NCBI RefSeq assembly: GCF_040546765.1 | Contig: NZ_JBEPOK010000001.1 | Span: forward strand, 4,712,001 to 4,776,000 | Length of the DNA stretch: 64,000 bases | From: Arthrobacter sp. OAP107 | GTDB lineage: Bacteria; Actinomycetota; Actinomycetes; Actinomycetales; Micrococcaceae | Direction: 5' to 3' | Shown here: piece by piece, positions 7,106 through 16,138 of the stretch | Numbering within the stretch: position 1 is the first letter of the stretch | Layout: every line of letters starts with the position of its first letter | Notes under the pieces: generated by a model | The model's database searches: none | Told to the model about the DNA's origin: nothing | The model's input: only the letters and a program-made list of their open reading frames with translations | Position numbers and translations under genes: made by a program

Positions 7106-8626
7106 ATGACCACTTCGCCCGCACTCTCCCCTGCCCTCTCAACGGCCTCCGTCTCTCCCGAACGCGAGGCCGCGCTCCTCGCGTCCGTGCCCACCGGCCT
7201 GCTCATCGGCGGCCAGTGGCGGGACGCGTCCGACGGCGGCACGTTCGACGTCCACGACCCCGCCACCGGGGAGGTCCTCGCCACCCTCGCCTCGGCCACC
7301 AGCGAAGACGCCCTCGCCGCGCTCGACGCGGCGGATGAAGTCCAGGCCTCCTGGGCACGGACCGCGCCCCGGGTGCGGGCGGAGATCCTGCGCCGGGCTT
7401 TCGATCTGGTCACCGAACGCGCCGAAGACTTCGCGCTGCTGATGACGCTGGAAATGGGCAAGCCGCTGGCCGAGGCCCGCGGCGAAGTCACCTACGGGGC
7501 CGAGTTCCTGCGCTGGTTCTCCGAGGAAACCGTCCGCGACTACGGCCGCTACCTCACCACGCCCGAGGGCAAAAACAAGATCCTCGTCCAGCACAAACCC
7601 GTCGGCCCGTGCCTGCTCATCACCCCGTGGAACTTCCCCCTCGCCATGGCCACCCGCAAGGTCGCCCCCGCCGTCGCTGCCGGGTGCACCATGGTCCTCA
7701 AACCCGCCAAACTCACCCCGCTCACCGCCCAGTACTTCGCCCAGACCATGCTCGACGCCGGCCTTCCCGCCGGCGTCCTCAACGTCGTCCCTTCCTCATC
7801 CGCGTCCGGGATCTCCGGGCCGCTGCTGCAGGACTCACGGCTGCGGAAGGTCTCCTTCACCGGCTCCACCCCCGTCGGCAAACGCCTGATGGCCGACGCC
7901 GCGCAGAACGTGCTCCGGACCTCCATGGAGCTCGGCGGCAACGCCCCGTTCATCGTGTTCGAGGACGCCGACGTCGACGCCGCCGTCGACGGGGCCATGG
8001 CCGCCAAAATGCGGAACATGGGCGAGGCCTGCACCGCCGCCAACCGCTTCCTCGTCCACGAATCCGTGGCGCAGGAGTTCACCGCCAAGTTCGCCGCAGC
8101 GATGCGTGCCCTGGCCACCGGCCGCGGCACCGAACCCGGCACCAACGTCGGCCCCCTCATCGACGGCGGAGCCCGCGATGACGTCCACGCCCTCGTCACC
8201 GCGGCTGTCGACGCCGGAGCCACCGCCGTCACCGGCGGATCACCCGTGGACGGACCCGGCTACTTCTACCAGCCCACAGTGCTGGGCAACGTGCCCAACG
8301 ACGCCGCGATCCTCGGCCAGGAGATCTTCGGACCCGTCGCACCCGTCACCACCTTCACCACCGAGGACGACGCCATCCGGCTGGCCAACGCCAGCGAGTA
8401 CGGTCTCGCCTCCTACCTCTACAGCCGAGACTTCAACCGCCTCCTGCGCGTGGCCGAACAAATCGAATTCGGCATGGTCGGCTTCAACGCCGGCGTCATC
8501 TCCAACGCCGCCGCACCCTTCGGCGGCGTCAAACAATCAGGACTCGGCCGCGAAGGCGGCACCGAAGGCATCGCCGAATACACCACCACCCAGTACATCG
8601 GCATCGCCGACCCCTACTCGAACTGA
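7106..8626 (+). CDS. gabD: Succinate-semialdehyde dehydrogenase (GabD-like)
   Basis: A 506-residue aldehyde dehydrogenase with ITPWNFPLAM, SFTGSTPVGK, general base Glu in MELGGNAPF and the nucleophile in GEACTAANR. The PWNFPLAMATRKVAPA and GEACTAANRFLVH segments are typical of GabD-type succinate-semialdehyde dehydrogenases. It would oxidise the semialdehyde released by HpaI to succinate for the TCA cycle, which fits its place in the operon. The start at ATG 7106 follows a GAGGAG site. An unusual feature is the rise in AAA lysine and CAA glutamine codons compared with the hpa genes before it. Confidence 0.88.
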   Translation: MTTSPALSPALSTASVSPEREAALLASVPTGLLIGGQWRDASDGGTFDVHDPATGEVLATLASATSEDALAALDAADEVQASWARTAPRVRAEILRRAFDLVTERAEDFALLMTLEMGKPLAEARGEVTYGAEFLRWFSEETVRDYGRYLTTPEGKNKILVQHKPVGPCLLITPWNFPLAMATRKVAPAVAAGCTMVLKPAKLTPLTAQYFAQTMLDAGLPAGVLNVVPSSSASGISGPLLQDSRLRKVSFTGSTPVGKRLMADAAQNVLRTSMELGGNAPFIVFEDADVDAAVDGAMAAKMRNMGEACTAANRFLVHESVAQEFTAKFAAAMRALATGRGTEPGTNVGPLIDGGARDDVHALVTAAVDAGATAVTGGSPVDGPGYFYQPTVLGNVPNDAAILGQEIFGPVAPVTTFTTEDDAIRLANASEYGLASYLYSRDFNRLLRVAEQIEFGMVGFNAGVISNAAAPFGGVKQSGLGREGGTEGIAEYTTTQYIGIADPYSN

Positions 8627-8674
8627 CACAGCGACGTGTCCACACAACGAGTGTCCACACAGCAAGGAAAAACA

Positions 8675-10078
8675 TTGAGCACTGTCAAGCACGGACAGCG
8701 CGGCCCGGCAACGGATAACCGCCGGGTAGCGTTCGCCACCATCATCGGCACCACCGTCGAGTGGTACGACTTCTTCATCTACGCCAACGCCGCGGGCCTG
8801 GTGTTCGCGAAGCTGTTCTTCGAACCCGCCGGCGCCGACATCGGCATCCTGATTTCCTTCGCCTCGGTGGGACTCAGCTTCCTGTTCCGTCCGCTGGGCG
8901 CCTTCCTGGCCGGGCACTTCGGCGACCGCCTGGGCCGCCGTGCCATGCTGGTCATCACGCTGATCATGATGGGGGCGGCCACCACCCTCATCGGAGTGCT
9001 GCCGACCTTCGAGACGGCCGGTATTGCTGCGCCCGTCCTGCTGCTGCTCCTGCGCATCCTGCAGGGCATTTCGGCCGGCGGCGAATGGGGCGGGGCTGTC
9101 CTGATGGCCGTAGAGCACGCACCCCGCGGCAGGCGCGGCCTGTTCGGTGCCTTCCCGCAACTGGGCGTTCCGCTGGGCATGCTGCTGGCCTCCGGTGTGC
9201 TGGCCCTGATGTCCGGCGTGGTCTCCCCCGGTGCCGCCTTTGTGCAGTGGGGCTGGCGCATTCCGTTCCTGCTCAGCTTCGTCCTGATCGTCGTCGGCTT
9301 CATGGTCCGCCGCAGCGTGGAGGAAAGCCCGGTCTTCGAGGAGATCGCCCAAAAGAAGCAGCAGACCCGCGTCCCCATTGTCGAACTGTTCAGGAAGCAC
9401 TGGCTGCTGGTCATCATCGCGGCCCTGGTCTTCGCCGGCAACAACGCCGCAGGCTACATGACCACCGGCGGCTACATCCTCAGCTACGCCGCCAATCCCG
9501 CCGGGCTCGCCATGGACCGCACGGAGGTACTCCTCGCCGTGACCGGCTCCGCCGCGCTGTGGTTTATCTTCACGCTGATCTCCGGCTACCTCGCGGACGG
9601 CATCGGCCGCAAGAAGACCTACCTCATCGGCTACGGCTGCCTCATCGTCACGGTGTTCCCGCTGTTCTGGCTCGTAAACACCGGGAACATCTGGGCGCTG
9701 TTCCTCGGACTCGCCCTGTTCACGGTGGGCCTCGGCCTGACCTACGGCCCGCAGGCAGCCCTCTACAGCGAACTGTTCCCGGCATCCATCAGGTTCTCCG
9801 GCGTAGCGATCTCCTACGCGCTCGGTGCCATCATCGGCGGCGCCTTCGCCCCGATGATCGCCACTGCCCTGGTCCAGGCCACAGGGACAACGGCCTCGGT
9901 GTCCGTCTACCTGCTCATCGTGGCCCTCGTTTCAACGGCCGCCGTCCTGGTGATCCGGGAACGCCAGGGGATCGACCTGGGCATCAACAACCAGGCCGAG
10001 CAGGAGGTCGGCGCCACCGTCTTCGACCGGCGCCGGGCGGACTCGGCCGACGCTGCCAAGGCGGCCGCCGGCGTGTAA
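8675..10078 (+). CDS. MFS transporter, metabolite:H+ symporter (MHS) type
   Basis: A 467-residue membrane protein with about 12 hydrophobic segments. Signatures of the MHS branch are TTVEWYDFFIYANAAGLVF at the first helix, GHFGDRLGRRAML in the loop after helix 2, RILQGISAGGEWGGAV and a second-half ADGIGRKKTY loop. MHS carriers import organic acids such as shikimate, benzoate or 2-oxoglutarate with protons. Here uptake of the aromatic acid is likely, but the substrate is not evident. TTG at 8675 is chosen because an AAGGAA site precedes it; GTG 8636 is a longer alternative. A GTGTCCACAC sequence is repeated at 8636 and 8651 just upstream. Confidence 0.88.
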   Translation: MSTVKHGQRGPATDNRRVAFATIIGTTVEWYDFFIYANAAGLVFAKLFFEPAGADIGILISFASVGLSFLFRPLGAFLAGHFGDRLGRRAMLVITLIMMGAATTLIGVLPTFETAGIAAPVLLLLLRILQGISAGGEWGGAVLMAVEHAPRGRRGLFGAFPQLGVPLGMLLASGVLALMSGVVSPGAAFVQWGWRIPFLLSFVLIVVGFMVRRSVEESPVFEEIAQKKQQTRVPIVELFRKHWLLVIIAALVFAGNNAAGYMTTGGYILSYAANPAGLAMDRTEVLLAVTGSAALWFIFTLISGYLADGIGRKKTYLIGYGCLIVTVFPLFWLVNTGNIWALFLGLALFTVGLGLTYGPQAALYSELFPASIRFSGVAISYALGAIIGGAFAPMIATALVQATGTTASVSVYLLIVALVSTAAVLVIRERQGIDLGINNQAEQEVGATVFDRRRADSADAAKAAAGV

Positions 10079-10108
10079 CCCTGCGCTTGCGCACACTCAC
10101 ACTTCCGG

Positions 10109-10155
10109 CTGGCCGGAGCTGCCCCCTGGGGTCCGCTCCGGCCAGTTGGATTTTT
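10109..10155 (+). terminator. Rho-independent terminator after the transporter
   Basis: A perfect 11-bp stem CTGGCCGGAGC (10109-10119) with GCTCCGGCCAG (10135-10145) is followed by TTGGATTTTT. It lies 30 bp after the transporter stop and probably ends the hpa operon transcript. Confidence 0.75.
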
Positions 10156-10164
10156 CCGGTCTTC

Positions 10165-10240
10165 GGCAGTTCGGGCAGGCAGTTCGCGCGGGCAGCTCAG
10201 CTCGGCAAGTTCGCGCAGGCAGTCCAGCCAGTCAGTTCGC
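10165..10240. repeat. Degenerate GGCAGTTCGCGC direct repeats
   Basis: About five imperfect copies of a GGCAGTTCGCGC-like unit are spaced 15-20 bp apart in the 281-bp gap between the transporter and the next dehydrogenase. They may be simple-sequence expansion or weak repeated binding sites. The rest of this gap contains only the terminator at 10109-10155. Confidence 0.5.
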
Positions 10241-10359
10241 CCCAAGTCAAGGGTTCTGCACCCAGAGACAAGCCAGCGGCCCCTCGTGCGGACAACACTT
10301 AGGTATGCCCGCCTCGCCGTCCGGCTGAGCGCACTTTCCTACTCGAAGTGGAGTACCTC

Positions 10360-11769
10360 TTGGAAACCTACGATGCCCTCCTCGCGTCCATCACCCCCGG
10401 CTCCGGCGAGACCCGGACTATTTTCGATCCGGCCACCGGCGGTGTCGTCGGCGAAGCCCCGGTCCATACCATTGAGGACCTCGAGACCGCGGTGGCCGCG
10501 GCCGCCGCCGCGCAGCCGGCCTGGGCCGCGCTGGGCCACGACGCCAGGTCAGCAGCGCTGCTCAAGGCCGCCGACGCCGTCGAACGCTCCGCCGAGGAAC
10601 TCGCCCAGCTGCTCTCCCGCGAACAGGGCAAACCCCTCAACGGCCCCAACGCCCGCTTCGAGGTCGGCGCCTGCGCCGCCTGGCTCCGCGCCACCGCCGC
10701 CACCGAACTCACACCCGAAGTCATCGTGGACGACGGCGAAACCTACGCCGAACTCCACTACCAGCCCATCGGCGTCGTCGGCGCGATCGGCCCCTGGAAC
10801 TGGCCCATGATGATCACCATCTGGCAAATCGCCCCCGCACTGCGCATGGGCAACACCGCCGTCGTCAAACCCTCCAAAATGACCCCGCTCTCCGTCCTGG
10901 CCCTGATCAAGGTCCTCAACGAAGAACTCCCCGACGGCGTCCTGACCGTCATCTCCGGCGACCGCGAAGTCGGCGCCCGCCTCGCCGAACACCCCGCCGT
11001 CGGCAAAATCATGTTCACCGGCTCCACCGCCGCCGGCAAAGCCATCATCAAATCCTCCGCCGACACCGTCAAACGCCTCACCCTGGAACTCGGCGGCAAC
11101 GACGCCGGCATCGTCCTGCCCGACGCCGACCCCAAAACCATCGCCCAGGACCTGTTCTGGGGCGCCTTCATCAACACCGGCCAGACCTGCGCCGCCCTCA
11201 AACGCCTCTACGTCCACGACACCATCTACGACGCCGTCTGCGACGAACTCACCACCACCGCCAAAACCATGCCCATGGGCAACGGCCTGGACGAAAACAA
11301 CGTCCTCGGCCCGCTCCAAAACAAAGCCCAGTACGACATCGTCGCCACCCTCGTCGACGCCGCCCGCGCCTCCGGCGCCCGCATCCTGCTCGGCGGCAAC
11401 CCCGACCCCGACCAGCCCGGCTACTTCTACCCCACCACCCTCGTGGCCGACATCGACAACACCAACCCCCTCGTCACCGAAGAACAGTTCGGCCCCGCCC
11501 TGCCCATCATCCGCTACACCACCATCGACCAGGCCATCGACTACGCCAACGCCCTCGACGTCGGACTCGGCGCCTCCGTCTGGTCCCCCAACCTGACCGC
11601 AGCCCGCGAAGTCGCCAACCGCATCCAAGCCGGCACCGTCTGGATCAACAAACACGGCGCCGTGGACCCCCGCATCCCCTTCGGCGGCGCCAAACAATCC
11701 GGCTACGGCCTCGAATTCGGCGTCGAAGGCCTCAAACACCTCGGCATCCCCCAAATCATCAACGGCTAA
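10360..11769 (+). CDS. NAD(P)-dependent aldehyde dehydrogenase, substrate unknown
   Basis: A 469-residue aldehyde dehydrogenase with AIGPWNWPMM, FTGSTAAGK, general base in TLELGGNDAG, catalytic Cys in TGQTCAALKR and a C-terminal PFGGAKQSGYGLEFG. It belongs to the broad ALDH family and I cannot assign a substrate; a role in oxidising an aromatic or aliphatic aldehyde that feeds the upstream pathway is possible. TTG 10360 has a GGAG site 6 bases upstream and is preferred over GTG 10348. Its base composition is distinctive: 14 of 16 lysine codons are AAA, against nearly none in hpaE. It has its own upstream gap and a terminator, so it is probably a separate unit. Confidence 0.85.
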   Translation: METYDALLASITPGSGETRTIFDPATGGVVGEAPVHTIEDLETAVAAAAAAQPAWAALGHDARSAALLKAADAVERSAEELAQLLSREQGKPLNGPNARFEVGACAAWLRATAATELTPEVIVDDGETYAELHYQPIGVVGAIGPWNWPMMITIWQIAPALRMGNTAVVKPSKMTPLSVLALIKVLNEELPDGVLTVISGDREVGARLAEHPAVGKIMFTGSTAAGKAIIKSSADTVKRLTLELGGNDAGIVLPDADPKTIAQDLFWGAFINTGQTCAALKRLYVHDTIYDAVCDELTTTAKTMPMGNGLDENNVLGPLQNKAQYDIVATLVDAARASGARILLGGNPDPDQPGYFYPTTLVADIDNTNPLVTEEQFGPALPIIRYTTIDQAIDYANALDVGLGASVWSPNLTAAREVANRIQAGTVWINKHGAVDPRIPFGGAKQSGYGLEFGVEGLKHLGIPQIING

Positions 11770-11794
11770 CCAACCGAAACACCGAAACCCAAGA

Positions 11795-11835
11795 GCCGCC
11801 GTCGCAACAACGCGACGGCGGCCCTTGCTGTTTTT
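11795..11835 (+). terminator. Rho-independent terminator after the aldehyde dehydrogenase
   Basis: An 11-bp perfect stem GCCGCCGTCGC (11795-11805) with GCGACGGCGGC (11812-11822) encloses a 6-base loop and is followed by CCTTGCTGTTTTT. It lies 26 bp past the stop. Confidence 0.85.
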
Positions 11836-11930
11836 CGGCTCCCGGGTCTGCTTGCCGGGTGGGTCACCGCGGTGCGTCACCGGGGCGTCGGGTTCCCGGT
11901 CCGCGGCGGCTCCGGCCATAGACTGAAGCC

Positions 11931-13055
11931 ATGCCCCAGACCGGACTCGCCGCCAGCAGACGTTTCCTTCGCGGCCGGATCAGGACAGGAATGGTCAGGA
12001 GCCGGAACTCGCTCGTCCCGGCAATCCAGATGGCCGTCGGCGCGGTGGGAGCCTATGCCTTCGCCGAGTTCGTCCTCGGCCACACGGGGCCCCTCTTCGC
12101 GGCCACGTCTTCTTTGATCGCCCTGGGTTTCTCCCGCGATCTGCGTATGCGGCGCGTGATGGAGGTGGGCTTGGGCTGCACCCTCGGCATTGCCGTCGGC
12201 GACATGCTGCTTCACTGGCTCGGGGCGGGGATCTGGCAGGCCGCCGTCGTGCTTTTAACGTCCATCCTGCTGGCCCGTTTTCTGGACAGCGGCAATATCT
12301 TCACCACCCAACTGGCACTGCAGTCATTGCTGGTGGTGCTGCTGCCGGCGCCCTCCGGCGGCCCGTTCACGCGCAGCATCGACGCTGTGGTGGGCGGAGT
12401 GGTCGCGCTGCTGATCACCGTCCTGGCTCCCAAGGACCCGCGTCGGGAACCGCGCAAGGACGTCCAGAAGCTGCTTCATGAACTGGCCGAAGTACTGCGG
12501 GAATGCGCCGCGGCACTGATGGAGAGCGATTCCACCCGGGCGTGGCACGCCCTGGTCCGGGGCCGGAACAGCCAGCCGCTGGTGGACGCCATGCGGCACT
12601 CGCTGCGGGCCTCCGGCGAGGTGGCCACGCTGGCGCCCGCCTACCGGCGGCACCGGGACGAACTGGACCGGCTGGAGCAATCGCTGGAGTTCATTGACCT
12701 TGCCCTCCGCAACAGCCGCGTCTTTGCCCGCCGGCTCACCAGTTCCATCAACCATGCCGCGCTGTCCGACGAAGCCACCGAGAACATCGCAGAGGTCCTG
12801 CAGGAGACGGCAGCGGCGGTGGACGAGCTCTCGCTCGGCCTCGCCGAAGTGCAGGAGGGGGCCCGCCATGCCCACCTGCGCAGTGCGCGGCAGGACCTGG
12901 GCGATATCGCCGGCAGGCTGCACCCGCGGATGCTGAAGGTGCAGAAGCTCGAGGGCGAGACCGTGGTGATGCTGTTCCGGCCGCTCATGGTGGACCTGTT
13001 GGAAGCCGCCGGCATCGACTCCCACGAGGCCCGCGACCTCCTGCCCCCGCTGTAG
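11931..13055 (+). CDS. FUSC/aromatic acid exporter-like membrane protein
   Basis: A 374-residue protein. The N-terminal half (about residues 25-165) has five to six hydrophobic helices (for example VGAVGAYAFAEFVLG, AAVVLLTSILLARFL, LLVVLLPAP, AVVGGVVALLITVLA). The C-terminal half is soluble and rich in Leu, Glu and Arg, probably helical (LDRLEQSLEFIDLAL, EVLQETAAAVDELSL). This matches the aromatic acid exporter (ArAE)/FUSC group, which includes efflux proteins for aromatic carboxylates. Its place next to an aromatic catabolic island is suggestive, but the transported compound is unknown. It reads toward radA with a 38-bp gap. Confidence 0.7.
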   Translation: MPQTGLAASRRFLRGRIRTGMVRSRNSLVPAIQMAVGAVGAYAFAEFVLGHTGPLFAATSSLIALGFSRDLRMRRVMEVGLGCTLGIAVGDMLLHWLGAGIWQAAVVLLTSILLARFLDSGNIFTTQLALQSLLVVLLPAPSGGPFTRSIDAVVGGVVALLITVLAPKDPRREPRKDVQKLLHELAEVLRECAAALMESDSTRAWHALVRGRNSQPLVDAMRHSLRASGEVATLAPAYRRHRDELDRLEQSLEFIDLALRNSRVFARRLTSSINHAALSDEATENIAEVLQETAAAVDELSLGLAEVQEGARHAHLRSARQDLGDIAGRLHPRMLKVQKLEGETVVMLFRPLMVDLLEAAGIDSHEARDLLPPL

Positions 13056-13093
13056 GCGCAAATACTGTCGGACCCGCCGGATACTGTGGAGCA

Positions 13094-14473
13094 ATGGCTA
13101 CAAAGACTTCCCGGGTTTCCAAGGCACCGGGCTATAAGTGCGCGGAATGCGGCTGGACCACGGTCAAGTGGGTGGGCAGGTGCGGTGAGTGCCAGGCGTG
13201 GGGCACCGTTGAGGAAACCGGCGCCGCGGTAGCGCGTACGACGGCGGCCACCACCGTTCTGGAGCCCGCCCGCCCCATTGCCGAGGTTGACGCCACCACC
13301 GCCGCCTACCTGCCCACCGGCGTGGATGAACTCGACCGCGTGCTCGGCGGCGGCGTGGTGCCTGGCGCCGTCATCCTGCTCGCTGGCGAGCCCGGAGTGG
13401 GAAAGTCGACGCTGCTGCTGGACGTTGCCGCCAAGTTCGCCCGGACCGGGCAGAGCGTCCTGTATGTAACAGGCGAGGAATCCGCCGCCCAGGTGAAGCT
13501 GCGGGCCGAGCGGATCAGCGCCATCGCGGACACCCTCTACCTGTCCGCGGAAACCGACCTCGGCCAGGCGCTTGGCCAGGTGGAGAAGGTGGAGCCGAAG
13601 CTGCTGGTGGTGGACTCCGTGCAGACGCTCAGCAGCGCGGACGTGGAGGGCAGCGCCGGCGGTGTTTCCCAGGTCCGCGAGGTGGCCGCCTCGATCATTT
13701 CCGCGGCCAAGCGCCGGAACATGACCACGCTGCTGGTGGGCCACGTAACCAAGGACGGCTCCATCGCAGGTCCCCGCCTGCTGGAGCACCTGGTGGACGT
13801 GGTATGCCAGTTCGAGGGTGAGCGCCACTCCCGCCTGCGCCTGCTGCGGGCGGTCAAGAACCGCTACGGGCCCACCGATGACGTGGGCTGTTTCGACCTC
13901 ACCGAGGACGGAATCCTGGGCCTCGCCGATCCGAGCGGGCTGTTCGTCACCCGCACCAAGGAGCCGGTATCCGGTACCTGCATCACCGTGACCATGGAGG
14001 GCCGCCGGCCGCTGCTGGCTGAGGTGCAGTCCCTTCTTGCGGAAACCCAGAACTCACAGCCGCGCCGGGCAACCAGCGGCCTGGACAGTTCGCGGGTGTC
14101 CATGCTGCTGGCTGTGCTGCAGCAGCGAGCCGGACGCCAGCTGCACAAGGACGATTCCTACGTCGCCACGGTGGGCGGCGTGAAGCTCAGCGAGCCGGCC
14201 ACCGACCTCGCGATCGCGCTGGCCGTGGCGTCCGCGAAGGAGAAGAAACCGCTGCCGCAGCGCCTCATAGCATTCGGTGAGGTCGGTCTGGCCGGCGAAG
14301 TGCGTCCCGTGCCGGGAATCAACCAGCGCATCCAGGAGGCCCACCGGCTCGGCTTCACGCACGCCGTCGTTCCGGCGAGCCCCACCGGTCCCGGCCCGGT
14401 CCCGGCCGGCTTTACCGTCAGGGAGGTCGGACACCTGACCGAGGTCCTGGAACTGCTCATCGGCAAACCCTGA
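13094..14473 (+). CDS. radA: DNA repair protein RadA
   Basis: A 459-residue RadA (Sms) protein, a RecA-like ATPase that drives branch migration in recombinational repair. Features in order: a zinc finger (C16, C19, C30, C33; KCAECGWTTVKWVGRCGEC), Walker A GEPGVGKST (98-106), a Walker B region around LLVVDSVQT, and the RadA-specific KNRYGPTDDVG motif near residue 255, where KNRFG is usual. The C-terminal domain is Lon-protease-like (KDDSYVATVGGVKLSEPATD and FGEVGLAGEVRPV) and lacks protease function in this family. radA normally neighbours disA in Actinobacteria; here disA is 6.8 kb downstream. Confidence 0.95.
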   Translation: MATKTSRVSKAPGYKCAECGWTTVKWVGRCGECQAWGTVEETGAAVARTTAATTVLEPARPIAEVDATTAAYLPTGVDELDRVLGGGVVPGAVILLAGEPGVGKSTLLLDVAAKFARTGQSVLYVTGEESAAQVKLRAERISAIADTLYLSAETDLGQALGQVEKVEPKLLVVDSVQTLSSADVEGSAGGVSQVREVAASIISAAKRRNMTTLLVGHVTKDGSIAGPRLLEHLVDVVCQFEGERHSRLRLLRAVKNRYGPTDDVGCFDLTEDGILGLADPSGLFVTRTKEPVSGTCITVTMEGRRPLLAEVQSLLAETQNSQPRRATSGLDSSRVSMLLAVLQQRAGRQLHKDDSYVATVGGVKLSEPATDLAIALAVASAKEKKPLPQRLIAFGEVGLAGEVRPVPGINQRIQEAHRLGFTHAVVPASPTGPGPVPAGFTVREVGHLTEVLELLIGKP

Positions 14474-14486
14474 GCAGCCATTCAAA

Positions 14487-14534
14487 AGCGGCCGCACCGT
14501 CCCCTGGCCTTCCAGGGTGACGGTGCGGGCCGCT
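14487..14534. terminator. Bidirectional terminator between radA and ycnI-1
   Basis: A long, nearly perfect hairpin, AGCGGCCGCACCGTC paired with GACGGTGCGGGCCGCT, has an inner CCCTGG/CCAGGG stem. It fills the 85-bp convergent gap. On the minus strand it is followed by CTTTTGAA, which gives a short U-run for the ycnI transcript. Confidence 0.75.
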
Positions 14535-14558
14535 GCCTTGATGTACGGAGTGTTGGGG

Positions 14559-15359
14559 CTACTTCTTGACCGCCCGCGTGCGGGCCAGTGCAGTGGCACC
14601 CGCGGCGAGGCCAAGCAGACCCGCCACCAGCCCGATCCAGCCGAGGGCCTGGCTGCCGTTGGAGTCGGTGCCTTCCGATGCCGAGCCGGCCGGTGCGGCA
14701 TCCGGCGTCGCGCTGGCGGACCCTTCAGCGGGCTCTGCAGCAGTGACCACGAACGACGGCGCCGGGTGGTGTTCCTCCGCGTCGGCCGGTGCTGAGGCTG
14801 CGGCAGAGGAAGCCCCCGCCGAGGGGCTTGCGGAGGAGGTGGCGGACGCGTGGTCGTGCCCGGCCTCGGCCGCGTCCGCCCAGTTGACGGTGGTTCCGTC
14901 GGTGTAGCCCTGGGCTGCGGGCAGCATCAGGGTGGTGCCTGCGGCCGGAAGCCGGCCGACGGACAGCGTGAAGGTCTGGAATTCGTTCTGCCCGATCTGG
15001 TGGGCGGCATCCGCGGTCCAGATCACGCTGGTGGGCGCCTTGGTGACCGTTGCGCCTGCAATGTCCACGGGCTTGGGCAGGGTGGTGGTGACCACCTGCG
15101 CCTTCCAGCCGTCCATCGGCTTCACGGAGACCGAGGTCAGCGGGGTGTCGGTGGGGAGTTTGACCTCCAGCCGGTTGGTCTTGGCCGTCTCGGACTCGTT
15201 GGGAACGCTGAAGGTCAGCTTGGTGAAGCCGCCCTCGGCGGTTGCGGAGGGGTCAACCGTGACGTGCGCGGAGGCTGCGGCGGCACCGGCGGCGAGAAGG
15301 CCGGCTGTGAGGGAGGCGGCTGCTGCGGTCTTGAGGGTACGGCGAATGGAGGTGTTCAT
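14559..15359 (-). CDS. YcnI-family (DUF1775) copper-binding secreted protein, copy 1
   Basis: A 266-residue exported protein. A signal peptide (TAAAASLTAGLLAAGAAAA) ends at SA, so the mature protein would start with H32. The YcnI family binds Cu(II) with that N-terminal His and a conserved Glu; E55 (VPNESETAK) and a Trp in TTVNWAD are likely equivalents. A Ser/Ala/Pro-rich linker with a HDH and an EEHH cluster leads to a C-terminal helix (ALGWIGLVAGLLGLAAGATA) and a basic tail, so it is anchored outside the membrane. It is a close paralogue of the gene at 17208-18011 and points away from it. Copper handling is inferred from the family. Confidence 0.85.
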   Translation of the reverse strand: MNTSIRRTLKTAAAASLTAGLLAAGAAAASAHVTVDPSATAEGGFTKLTFSVPNESETAKTNRLEVKLPTDTPLTSVSVKPMDGWKAQVVTTTLPKPVDIAGATVTKAPTSVIWTADAAHQIGQNEFQTFTLSVGRLPAAGTTLMLPAAQGYTDGTTVNWADAAEAGHDHASATSSASPSAGASSAAASAPADAEEHHPAPSFVVTAAEPAEGSASATPDAAPAGSASEGTDSNGSQALGWIGLVAGLLGLAAGATALARTRAVKK

Positions 15360-15392
15360 GAGGGGGGTGCCTTTCAGGAAAATCAGTCAGGG

Positions 15393-15436
15393 GCCCATGC
15401 GCCGTCAAAGCGACAAAAAGCTTTGGCGTCATGGGC
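15393..15436. repeat. Imperfect inverted repeat between ycnI-1 and its membrane partner
   Basis: GCCCATG (15393-15399) pairs with CATGGGC (15430-15436), and CAAAGC (15406-15411) with GCTTTG (15420-15425), around GACAAAAA. It lies in the 161-bp gap between the two minus-strand genes. It could be an attenuator-like hairpin or an operator; no T-run follows on either strand. Confidence 0.5.
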
Positions 15437-15520
15437 AGGTAGCTGCGGGCCGCCGTCGGACCCTGCCTGAAAAGCGGAACCGTCCGGAATGGAACGGCCC
15501 GTTCTGCAAAGCAAACCCGT

Positions 15521-16138
15521 TTAGGCGGCGAAAGGCACCGGCGGCCCGCGCCGGGTTGGCAGGCGCACGCCGGCCCTCGTCCGCGGGAGGACGGCCGGCA
15601 CCGGCAAAGGCACGGGGACCCTCCCGGGACGGATTACGGCCGGTTCGGGCCGGCGGAAAAGCGGTTGCAGCCGCGAGGCAAGTGCTGCCAGAACGCGTTC
15701 CCCGCGGGCCAGCAGGGCTGCGGTGCACACCGTGGCAATGGCGTGCGCAACGAACATGGCGCCGTCGGATGCAGCGGTATGGACGCCTTCGGCCGCCGCG
15801 CCTACGAATGCCGGCCCCAAGGCTGCACCCGTGTGGCCGAGATGGGCCGGCAGCAGGGCAGCAGACCCCGGCGCCGCAGCATCCGCGCCGCCCAGGGCAT
15901 CGAAGGCCCAGTGCAGCCAGAGCTGGCCGGCGCCCAGAAGACCGACCAGGGCCGGCCAGGAAAGCCGGAACCGGGTCAGTGCGGCGACGGGAACCAGAGT
16001 CACGGTGGACAGCGCCGCCAGGATGGCCGCGGCGGGAAGCTGGCCGCCGCCCGCGAGGTGCCCACCGGCGGCGAACCCGATAACGAGGGAGCCGATCAGC
16101 CCGGTGCGGAAAAGCCGGAACGAGACACGGGGCATCAT
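15521..16138 (-). CDS. YcnI-associated integral membrane protein, copy 1
   Basis: A 205-residue protein with four to five hydrophobic segments. I do not recognise a named family. It shares a clear pattern with the gene at 16352-17020: GHLAGGGQLP near the N-terminus, GLLGAGQLWLHWAF in the middle and HAIATVCTAALLARGE near the last helix. The three His positions (GH, LH, AH) are shared by both copies, which may hint at metal or cofactor binding. The tail is Arg/Pro-rich and probably cytoplasmic. ATG 16138 has a GGAAAGGA site. It lies directly upstream of ycnI-1 on the same strand and probably works with it. Confidence 0.75.
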   Translation of the reverse strand: MMPRVSFRLFRTGLIGSLVIGFAAGGHLAGGGQLPAAAILAALSTVTLVPVAALTRFRLSWPALVGLLGAGQLWLHWAFDALGGADAAAPGSAALLPAHLGHTGAALGPAFVGAAAEGVHTAASDGAMFVAHAIATVCTAALLARGERVLAALASRLQPLFRRPEPAVIRPGRVPVPLPVPAVLPRTRAGVRLPTRRGPPVPFAA

